Below, one piece after another: positions 1-6,310 of a stretch of DNA of 9,409 nt. The notes under the pieces were generated by a model. It did not search any database, had not been told where the DNA came from, and worked only from the letters and a program-made list of their open reading frames with translations. Position 1 is the first letter of the stretch; each line of letters begins with the position of its first letter. Source of the DNA: Merdiplasma sp964643295 (lineage in GTDB: Bacteria > Bacillota > Clostridia > Lachnospirales > Lachnospiraceae); the NCBI GenBank assembly GCA_964643295.1, contig CAZXSN010000097.1:1-9409 (forward strand). The letters are read 5' to 3'. A program made the translations under genes and the position numbers.

Positions 1-413
1 AGCAGATCCCACAAAAGATAGGTTGTCCCCTTCTCGTCAATCTCGATCCCGTACTGCGCACCCGCACGGCGCATGCGGTTCCCCTGCTTGTAATCCCACA
101 CGATGCCGTAAATTCCCAGTGTAATCTGAGAGAGCAGCCATACAATCGGATAGCTGTGGGAACGGTCGTAGTCATCATCCTCCACGTACCCACAAACTTC
201 ATTCAGGTCGGAAACCAGCTCCCACCAGAAATAAACCGGATATATTGACCCGATCAGATATCCCAACAAAGGAACAATCCAAAAATTCCTTCCGTAAAAC
301 AACTGCCAGAAGTAAAACACACTAGTGATAAGAATAGTTGGTATCCTGATCAATAACGAAATCCCAATGAACTTCCAGAAACTCCGATGATCTTCTAAAA
401 GATTTCCCTGCAT
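1..413 (-). CDS. DUF4234 domain membrane protein, C-terminus cut by window edge
   Basis: Partial gene: 137 codons are visible and the frame runs off the left edge without a stop. The start ATG at 413 has a clear AAAGGAGG site about 8 bases upstream. Residues 12-36 and 44-66 are hydrophobic helices and a third spans about 88-106. Two related motifs occur: residues 55-74 (IYPVYFWWELVSDLNEVC) and 96-113 (QITLGIYGIVWDYKQGNR). The pattern T-x-GIYg-x-W-x-y-k followed by an N-R or N-x-C element is what I know from DUF4234 proteins of Clostridia. Residues 119-135 (AQYGIEIDEKGTTYLLW) also match the family's second half. The molecular role of DUF4234 is not established. The gene begins 42 bases after the VWA-FHA receptor gene on the same strand, so it is probably the next gene of the same operon. 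I am fairly sure of the family and have no view on function. Confidence 0.82.
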   Translation of the reverse strand, partial: MQGNLLEDHRSFWKFIGISLLIRIPTILITSVFYFWQLFYGRNFWIVPLLGYLIGSIYPVYFWWELVSDLNEVCGYVEDDDYDRSHSYPIVWLLSQITLGIYGIVWDYKQGNRMRRAGAQYGIEIDEKGTTYLLWDL

Positions 414-455
414 CCTGCCGTCCTCCTTTTTTGAAATTCTCCACTCTCTGCTGCT

Positions 456-2806
456 CTAAGGTCTCCACTCCAGACGGAAGCGGAGATTTCCTGCTTCGAT
501 TTCATCTGATGGCTGCAAACGATACCTGCCGGAAATCCGAACTCCATTCACCATCGTGCCGTTCATGCTTTCCAGATCCGTTACGAACAGATTTCCCTCA
601 TCAACTTCCAATACAAAATGCTGCTTGGACATCATCGGATCATCGCAGTAAACTTCGCACAGGTTCGACCGCCCGATGATACAGCTGCCATTAATGCAAA
701 GATCCATCTTCTCTGCCTGGGCAGCCCCGTTGCTGATCCACAGTTGCACTTCCATCTGCTGCAAAACCGGCTCTTTCTCTATCCGGACATGTTTCTTCGC
801 CCCCGCAGGGTCCGGTTTGATCTGCATTTCCTCCACACTTTGATCCGCTTTCCGTTTCTTACGTCTCCACAGCCAGAGAAACAATAAGATCAGTGCAAGA
901 AGAGCAATGATAATCACCGGAAACACCCAATTTCTGCCGGAAGACACTTCCTGCGTTTCCTCTGTTTCCGGGACAGACGCGGACTCCAGGCTTTTCTCTT
1001 CCTGAGATGTCTCTCCAGATATTGGCTGGCCGTCTTGCGGTGTTCCCACACTCAAAGTTTCCGAAACCTCTGTTTCTGTCTCCGTTGCTGCTTCAGTCTC
1101 CGTCTCCTCTTCCCGGGATGTCTCTCCGGTTGTCGTCTGTACGCCTTGCAAAGTACCCGCACTCAAGGTTTCCGAAACCTCTGATCCCGTCTCCGTTGCT
1201 GCTTCGGTCTCCGTCTCTTCTTCCCGGAATGTCTCTCCGGTTGTCGTCTGTACGCCTTGCAAAGTACCCGCACTCANNNNNNNNNNNNNNNNNNNNNNNN
1301 NNNNNNNNNNNNNNNNNNNNNNNNNNNNNNNNNNNNNNNNNNNNNNNNNNNNNNNNNNNNNNNNNNNNNNNNNNNNTCGCTTTCCGTCTCTGTCTCCGTT
1401 TCACTCTCGGCTTCGGTCTCTGTCTCTTCTTCCTGAGACGTCTCGCCCGTTGTCAAATAGCTGTCTTGCGGTGTCCCTGCGCTCAATGACTGCCGATCCT
1501 CTGTCTCTGTCTCTGCCTCCGTCTCAGTTTCACTTTCCGTCTCTGTTTCTGTCTCTGTTTCTGTCTCTGGTTCTGGCCATTCGGTGCGCACGGTCACAGC
1601 GTCATTCTGCAGGACATTTTTCTCATTCGACAAATCTGTCACGTTGCTGATCGAAACTTCATAGGAGCCAACATACAGATCCTCTCCAAACACCAGCGTA
1701 TATGTCTTCCCAGCTCCTGCAGACTGGATCACCTGCTGCACCGGAATCAGTCTCCCCTCGTGCCTTACGCTGTAATTGTTGGCCGCTCCCGCATTTAAAA
1801 CCTCCTCGGAATAAGTCAGGGTGATGCTGTTGACTTCCTGACTTTTAGCAGTTACTCGCGGAGCCGTATCATCCGGCTGAGCGCGTCCCACAAGGATGGA
1901 AACCGTATCAGACATGTTGCCGGCACTTAAAAATTTCACCATGAAATCTTCCCGACGATTGCTGATTTCATTCGTTTTGGCCGTAAATGTTGCCCGGCAG
2001 CTTCCCATCAGTGTGTCCTTCACCGCCTCCAGACCGTCCAGCACACTTGTTTCCTGCGTCGCCGTCCAGGGCACCCCGCCGGTATCCCGTGAAAGAGCTC
2101 CGAATTTCCCCCGGTAATCGGAAATCTCCTCTTCTGAATCTCCCTGGTTATTCTCCACAGCAATCGTATACAGCGGAATCCCTCGCGAAATCAGGCGGCT
2201 TTCCACGCTTGACGCACTTCTCGTATCGTCCGCGCAGTCCTTTCCGTCCGAAAGGGCAATCACAACCCGGTGCTTTTCGGAATCGTCCCCGGCCTCCCAG
2301 ATCAAATCCGCCGCCTCATCGATCGCCTCAAAAAGCACAGTATTCTGGTCCTGATTGGTAAGCGCTCCAATCACGTTCTCTGCCTCTGTGCGCCCTTCGT
2401 CTCCGCCTAATACCATCTTCACCTGATCGCCAAATGTCATCAGCACCATCCTGTCATTTGTACGCAGATCGTTCAGAAAATGAATCAGGGAGGACTTGAT
2501 GTCCTCAAATCTGTCATCACGGATCGACGCCGAGATATCCACCAGAATATAATATTCCACGGCTTCCCCGCTGTCCGCAAAGCGGACCACTTCCTGCAGG
2601 GTGAGCGCTTCGCCGTCCAGATAGGCTTCGATCCCGCCGTCCGGATCCGGCGACCGATAGTAGGCGGTCACTTCCGGCATGTTGATAAACACCTGCTCGA
2701 TCTTATAATCCTGCGACTCGTCCGCATACCCCGCCATGGTGAAAAACATTGCTAATGTCAAAACCACTGCCAGCAGATTCCTTATTATTCGTCTTCCCCG
2801 TCCCAT
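456..2806 (-). CDS. Transmembrane receptor: VWA, Ig-like domain, Thr/Glu repeat stalk, TM helix, cytoplasmic FHA
   Basis: One gene interrupted by the assembly gap at 1277-1376; both sides share the same repeat unit. I chose ATG 2806 because GGAGGGG lies at 2812-2818, about 5 bases upstream; an in-frame TTG at 2824 is the alternative. Residues 1-28 form a signal peptide (GRGRR, hydrophobic core, likely cut after AGYA). A VWA domain covers about 85-270 with an intact metal site: DISAS (90-94), T156 and SDGKD (186-190). Residues about 315-405 resemble an SbsA/Big_5-type Ig-like domain. From about 413 a Thr/Glu stalk runs through the gap into 111-base repeats. Bases 867-929 encode the membrane helix, followed by RRKKRK, which puts the C-terminus in the cytoplasm. 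Bases 465-746 encode an FHA domain with the canonical IIGRS, MSKQH and SMNGT motifs, so phosphothreonine binding is likely. The start overlaps the preceding FHA gene by 22 bases. The ligand is unknown. Confidence 0.88.
1058..1276 (-). repeat. 111-base tandem repeats in the receptor stalk
   Basis: Two near-identical 111-base units (37 residues each) lie at 1058-1168 and 1169-1279, the second running into the gap by three bases. On the minus strand each encodes a unit containing LSAG, TLQGVQTTTGET, REEETETEAATET and EVSET. A diverged copy follows towards the membrane helix (about 950-1057, with TPQDGQPISGETSQEE). Another lies on the other side of the gap (TPQDSYLTTGETSQEE). The period is a multiple of three, so copy-number change keeps the frame. 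The composition suggests an extended, acidic, possibly O-glycosylated stalk; that last point is inference. Confidence 0.9.
1277..1376. other. Assembly gap of 100 N inside the receptor stalk
   Basis: Exactly 100 N, the usual placeholder for a gap of unknown size. Codons upstream of it (coordinates above 1376) begin at positions equal to 1 modulo 3, and codons below it at positions equal to 2 modulo 3. The gene therefore stays in frame only if the true missing length is 3n+2. The gap sits exactly where the 111-base tandem repeats meet the Thr/Glu low-complexity tract, so it is most simply a repeat-induced assembly break. Confidence 0.95.
1377..1578 (-). repeat. Low-complexity Thr/Glu/Ser coding tract
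   Basis: Degenerate hexamer-like repeats of the type GAGACA/GAAACA, read on the minus strand, encode runs such as ETETETETETESETETEAE on both sides of one diverged 37-residue unit. The tract joins the Ig-like domain of the receptor to its tandem repeats. Such hexamer arrays are prone to slippage, and changes by whole hexamers preserve the frame. Confidence 0.75.
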
Positions 2807-3438
2807 ACATGCCCCTCCCTGCAAAAAGGTATAAACTCAAACCTCGTCTTCCCTGCCTCAATCTTGTCTCCGAATTTCAGCTCATGCGCACTGCTTAATG
2901 TCTCTCCGTTCAGCCGGGTAATGGCACCGCTTGCGGGAACCACGAAAAAGAAGTTCGTTTTATCGTCATAGACCAGCGCACAGTTTTTATCAGCGATCTG
3001 CTCATCTTCCGAAACACACAGGTCCATAGCAGGATCTTTCCCCAGCCAGTTCATCCCATGACAGATTCGGTAATCCCTTCCCTTTGCTGGTCCGTTTGTG
3101 GCTACCAGCCACCCGGTCACATAGGCTCTGCCCCGGGATCTGCTGAATAAGCTCTGCGTCACCTCTTCCCTGACGGTAATAACCGGTTTTCCCGTCTGCC
3201 CTCCATCTGAAGGAATCACCACTTCCTGTTCCCGACCAGGAAACAAGGGAACTGTTTTCTGCTCATTGATCGACAGTCCATTCTCCGATGACTTTGCTTC
3301 CAGCTTCTTTTCTCCCTGTGTCCATACCCACTCGGTTCGCATCTTTCGCTGTTCTTTGTTGATCTTCTGACAGGTCGGGCACTCTTTCGATTTTTCCAGG
3401 TCATAAATATGCCCGTTCGGGCATCTTATCAGCTGCAT
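2785..3438 (-). CDS. Zinc-ribbon FHA domain protein with degenerate phosphothreonine pocket
   Basis: A 217-residue soluble protein without signal peptide or membrane helix. The ATG at 3438 is preceded by GAGGGAT and lies 12 bases after the stop of the second PP2C gene. Residues 6-23 are a compact putative zinc site, CPNGHIYD plus CPTC (C6, H10, C20, C23). Residues 30-100 are polar linker. Residues about 105-205 have the FHA layout, including GRDYRICHGMNWLGKDPAMD, LNGE at 177-180, LKFGDKIEAGKTRFEF and the IPFC ending I associate with clostridial FHA proteins of this type. The residues that normally touch phosphothreonine differ: the GR motif is G-K (133-134), and the S-x-x-H segment reads IADKNCAL (148-155), with Ala and Cys in the Ser and His positions. 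I infer weak or no phosphopeptide binding and a scaffold role. The 3' end overlaps the receptor start, suggesting coupled translation. Confidence 0.85.
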   Translation of the reverse strand: MQLIRCPNGHIYDLEKSKECPTCQKINKEQRKMRTEWVWTQGEKKLEAKSSENGLSINEQKTVPLFPGREQEVVIPSDGGQTGKPVITVREEVTQSLFSRSRGRAYVTGWLVATNGPAKGRDYRICHGMNWLGKDPAMDLCVSEDEQIADKNCALVYDDKTNFFFVVPASGAITRLNGETLSSAHELKFGDKIEAGKTRFEFIPFCREGHVWDGEDE

Positions 3439-3450
3439 ATCTGATCCCTC

Positions 3451-4170
3451 TTAATTCACCCGGACACAGATAGCCGAATAGTTGTCCATCTGTGTCTCTT
3501 TCGCATTCTCAAGCACAATCTCTTCCATCCTCTCAAGCCAGTCCTGCGCCGTAGAGGAGCGTCTGAGACACCGCAGCATCTCCCGTTCCGTGATATACTC
3601 CCAGAATCCATCCGTACAAAGAAGGAAGGAATCTCCCTTCTTAAGGGAATATTCCGCAGACTCCTCATAGTCCGGCCTTTCTCCGCCTCTTCCAATAACC
3701 CGTAATAGTCGGCTGCGGTCTTCATGGTGACGGATCTGACTAGGCGTAAGTTCCCCCATGTTCACAAGCATCTGCGGGACACTGTGATCCAGCGTCTGCT
3801 CCTTTAAAAACCATCCGTGAAACCGATAAAGCCTGGAATCTCCTATGTGCGCCCAGTGCGCTGTCTTTCCCTCCAACGTAAGCACCACCAGCGTAGTACT
3901 CATGTCAGCAGCCTCCGGCGTTTGTTTCTGCTGCTCCAGCACAGCTTCCTGCGCTCCGCAAAAGATCCGCTCTAAAAGTCCGCCCCCGGAAAGGTCCCTC
4001 GCATCGCTGATACTCTCCACGGCAGTGCGAGATGCCAGCTCCCCGTGGCTTCCGCCTCCCAGTCCGTCCGCCAGGGCAAAGATCCACCGGTCCCCGTCGT
4101 TAAAAACTTTCAGATAATCCTCGTTGTGATCCCGGGATCCGTCCATACTTTTCGTCGCATAGGTAACCAT
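3451..4170 (-). CDS. PP2C-family serine/threonine phosphatase (second)
   Basis: A 239-residue cytoplasmic PP2C (PPM) metal-dependent phosphatase that would remove phosphate from Ser/Thr. The open frame extends to 4302, but the fold begins at MVTYATKSMDGSRDHNEDYL, so I take ATG 4170, with GAGGGAG a few bases upstream. The metal and phosphate motifs are complete: RDHNED (13-18), LADGLGGG (33-40, D35), STTL (91-94), GDSRLYR (110-116), CTDGFW (185-190, D187) and MDNYSA (228-233, D229). The length is that of a minimal bacterial catalytic domain, with no added sensor region. The start lies 71 bases inside the preceding small membrane protein gene. The likely substrates are phosphothreonines read by the FHA domains of this operon; that is inference from context. 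Confidence 0.93.
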   Translation of the reverse strand: MVTYATKSMDGSRDHNEDYLKVFNDGDRWIFALADGLGGGSHGELASRTAVESISDARDLSGGGLLERIFCGAQEAVLEQQKQTPEAADMSTTLVVLTLEGKTAHWAHIGDSRLYRFHGWFLKEQTLDHSVPQMLVNMGELTPSQIRHHEDRSRLLRVIGRGGERPDYEESAEYSLKKGDSFLLCTDGFWEYITEREMLRCLRRSSTAQDWLERMEEIVLENAKETQMDNYSAICVRVN

Positions 4171-4444
4171 TGACTCCCTCTTCTTCCTCTGCGGTAAAGA
4201 TCCGCTCGGAGATGTCCAAACTGACTGAGACCGACTGCAGAACCTCTTCCCTCTCAGGTTGCCGGTGCACACCAAAACGCAGCAGGCAGAAAACAGCCGC
4301 AAGAATCAACCCCAGCAGTGCGATGACAATGACCAGACCGTGCACGGTCCTTTTCGTATTTTTCTTCTTTTGCTTCTTCCGCCGGTTCTGTGCATGGGGA
4401 TACGCATTCTGATGTTCATTCCTGTCCACTGTGACTGTCCTCAT
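4100..4444 (-). CDS. Small one-pass membrane protein, unknown function
   Basis: 114 residues, not recognised. I chose ATG 4444 because GGAGG lies just upstream and translation can couple to the end of the kinase-like gene, which it overlaps by 29 bases; an in-frame upstream start exists at 4534. Residues 1-34 are polar and very basic (RRKKQKKKNTKR at 21-32). Residues 36-57 are a strong membrane helix (GLVIVIALLGLILAAVFCLL). Residues 60-114 are acidic, including AEEEE. The basic N-terminus predicts a cytoplasmic N-terminus and an outer C-terminus. The last 23 codons share DNA with the start of the second PP2C in another frame. It could anchor the pseudokinase or a phosphatase at the membrane. 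I am reasonably sure it is expressed because of its placement, but the long overlap leaves doubt about the C-terminal end. Confidence 0.65.
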   Translation of the reverse strand: MRTVTVDRNEHQNAYPHAQNRRKKQKKKNTKRTVHGLVIVIALLGLILAAVFCLLRFGVHRQPEREEVLQSVSVSLDISERIFTAEEEEGVNGYLCDEKYGRIPGSQRGLSESF

Positions 4445-5387
4445 CTTCCTCCGCAAGAGTTTCACGAAACTTTCGCAGATCATCCAGACGCTTTCCCGGC
4501 ATAGCCTGTGCCAGACTGTTAAGAGCCTCTCCAAATGGTCCGCTTACTTTCAAACGACCGGGTCTCTTTCGCCGTTTCAGGCTCGCCTTGGGCGCCTTTC
4601 CCGTCAATACCGAAAACAAAATCGTCCCCAGCGAATAGAAATCCGCTTTCTCGCATAAATTCCGTCCCAGAAGAACCTCTGGGGCTGTATAGCATTCATC
4701 AAACAGCTGTCCGGCACACCCGGGCTGCAGCCGGACAAACTCCCTTTTCGCTCCCGAGAAGGACAAAAGTCGGATATGCCCGTCCTCCTGAAGATAAATG
4801 TGATCCGGAGAAAGTCCATAGTGGCAGAGGCTCCTCCTTTGCAGCGCTTCTAAAGCGGCTGAAAGTCCCCGGGCAATCTCCGGAAAAGAGAGGGTTACAT
4901 AAGGAGACCTTTCATCCAGACAGTCCCGCAGCGTACAGCCCTCAAGATATTCCATTACCTGGTATGCGGTTTGATTTTCCTCAATAATTCGATAGATTTC
5001 CACGATCTGAGGAATGTCCTGATTTTCTCCCAGCAGCATCCCTTCCTTCGCAAAACAGTCCCGTCCCTTTTCGAACACCTCCTGCTTTGCTTCAAGGGGG
5101 AAAGAAAGCTCCTTTCCCTTGCGCTCTACAGACAGACCGGAAGGGAAATATTCCTTGACCGCTACCCGTTTTTCCAGCAAAGCATCCCAGGCAATGTAGA
5201 CAAAGGAAAAATTGGAGGCACTCAGCACACGTCCCAGGATGTAGCGTCCTCCCAGGATCGTCTCCGGCGGAAGGGACTGAGGAAACCGTTTTCTCTCCTT
5301 CTTCCCGGGATTCTGCGGATAGCCGCAGACCGGACAAACGCCATTGTACTCCTCATAATCCCGCATGCACCCCATACACTTCTTCAT
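4416..5387 (-). CDS. Zinc-ribbon protein kinase-like protein, probable pseudokinase
   Basis: 323 residues from ATG 5387; the frame stays open to 5432, but the zinc site begins right at this ATG and GGGGAAG lies in front. Residues 4-21 are a zinc ribbon (CMGC and CPVCG). A Hanks-type Ser/Thr kinase fold spans about 45-312. Retained: VAVK (K78), the helix-C Glu (E115), hinge VMEYLEG (144-150), APE (235-237) and ADFYSLG (248-254). Lost: the Gly-rich loop reads GRVLSASNFSFVY. The HRD motif is HYG (189-191), so the catalytic Asp is missing. The metal-binding Asn of the catalytic loop is His196. The DFG motif is SFS (209-211), so the second metal Asp is missing. The fold is otherwise intact with no frame damage, which points to a maintained pseudokinase rather than a decaying gene. 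It may bind nucleotide or serve as a scaffold. The start overlaps the first PP2C gene by 35 bases. There is no membrane helix. Confidence 0.9.
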   Translation of the reverse strand: MKKCMGCMRDYEEYNGVCPVCGYPQNPGKKERKRFPQSLPPETILGGRYILGRVLSASNFSFVYIAWDALLEKRVAVKEYFPSGLSVERKGKELSFPLEAKQEVFEKGRDCFAKEGMLLGENQDIPQIVEIYRIIEENQTAYQVMEYLEGCTLRDCLDERSPYVTLSFPEIARGLSAALEALQRRSLCHYGLSPDHIYLQEDGHIRLLSFSGAKREFVRLQPGCAGQLFDECYTAPEVLLGRNLCEKADFYSLGTILFSVLTGKAPKASLKRRKRPGRLKVSGPFGEALNSLAQAMPGKRLDDLRKFRETLAEEDEDSHSGQE

Positions 5388-6171
5388 CTTCCCCGTCTTC
5401 CCCCGCGTCATCCTCCTGATACGAAATCGCAATCACTGTAGTATTATCCAGTTTATCTCTTGTAAGACGACTGGCATCCCGGCACAGCCGTTTCGCGGCG
5501 ATTTCCATGTTTCCGCCGCTCTCCTCCAGAATTGCCTGAATCTGTTCTTCTCTAAGACTCCGGTAAAGACCGTCACTGCACAGCACGAGCACATCCCCGT
5601 CTTGCAGCGAAACAGCCCCCGGAGAGGTATCAATCAGTTCCAGTCCTCCCATCCCCAGATAGCTGATCAGCGCCTCACCCTGCGCATGCTCTAAATCCGC
5701 CTGTTCCTGAGTCAAAGCCCCCTGCTCTAAAAGTTGAGCGATCCTTAAGTCATAATTGTGTCTGCGGTTAAGCGGGCTCAGCGTTCCCTCCCGCAGAAGG
5801 TAGATCAAACTGTCGCCCACACTTCCCCAGTAAAGACGATTTTCCTCCAGGATCGCGGCCACCACCGTTGTCCCGGCTCCCAGCGCGGAACCTTCCGCAT
5901 CAGTAAGAAGACAGACGGCCTGATCCATCTTTGCAAAGCTCTCAACCAGCCAGGGAAGGATCGAAGCTTCCTGGAATTCCGGAACGGCCAGAAACTCCTG
6001 CTCCAGGCACCAGACAGCCCGCGCACTCGCCTGTTCCCCGCCAGCGATCCCTCCCATTCCGTCACAGATGACAGCCAGCAGAAGATCCTCTTTCCACACG
6101 CACTGCATGGAATCCTGCTGGGTTGTACGGTCTCCCTGAATCCGGCAGTTCCCGACTCGAATCGTTCCCAT
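5353..6171 (-). CDS. PP2C-family serine/threonine phosphatase (first)
   Basis: 272-residue cytoplasmic PP2C phosphatase. The frame is open to 6282, but the domain begins at MGTIRVGNCRIQGDRTTQQD; ATG 6171 has AGGGGAGAG about 9 bases upstream. Motifs: RTTQQD (15-20), ICDGMGG (35-41, D37), GTTVV (100-104), GDSLIYLL (119-126), CSDGLY (198-203, D200) and LDNTTVI (241-247, D242). It differs from the second PP2C: the usual GDSR Arg is Leu here, and the N-E-D element is Q-Q-D, so substrate preference may differ, although the core metal Asp residues remain. The tail after 250 is acidic (EDDAGEDGEDEE). It is the first gene of the overlapping block and is separated from the hydrolase gene by 139 bases, where I see no convincing promoter or terminator. 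Together with the kinase-like gene it resembles the paired kinase-phosphatase layout common in Firmicutes, except that this kinase looks inactive. Confidence 0.93.
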   Translation of the reverse strand: MGTIRVGNCRIQGDRTTQQDSMQCVWKEDLLLAVICDGMGGIAGGEQASARAVWCLEQEFLAVPEFQEASILPWLVESFAKMDQAVCLLTDAEGSALGAGTTVVAAILEENRLYWGSVGDSLIYLLREGTLSPLNRRHNYDLRIAQLLEQGALTQEQADLEHAQGEALISYLGMGGLELIDTSPGAVSLQDGDVLVLCSDGLYRSLREEQIQAILEESGGNMEIAAKRLCRDASRLTRDKLDNTTVIAISYQEDDAGEDGEDEEVYGVHAGL

Positions 6172-6310
6172 CTTAAAAATCTCTCCCCTATGCCATTTAT
6201 GTTTACAGACGAATACCCGCTCTTTCAGGAAACGAAAAACCCTGCTCCATACCCTGATGATGGAAAAACTGGTACCGCCCATTTTGTGACAGATCTTTGC
6301 ACACCTTATG

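Noticed and set aside
456..1262. Separate FHA membrane protein starting at TTG 1262
   Set aside because: The supposed start is a Leu codon inside a tandem repeat right after the assembly gap; the repeat continues on the other side, so this is the 3' half of the VWA receptor gene.
1007..1489. Plus-strand frame across the repeat and gap
   Set aside because: Antisense shadow of the Thr/Glu repeats, with Pro/Leu/Ser-rich low complexity; it spans the N run and has no gene features.
4416..5387. Annotation as an active Ser/Thr kinase (PrkC-like)
   Set aside because: It lacks the catalytic Asp, the metal-binding Asn and the DFG Asp, and has neither a membrane helix nor PASTA repeats.
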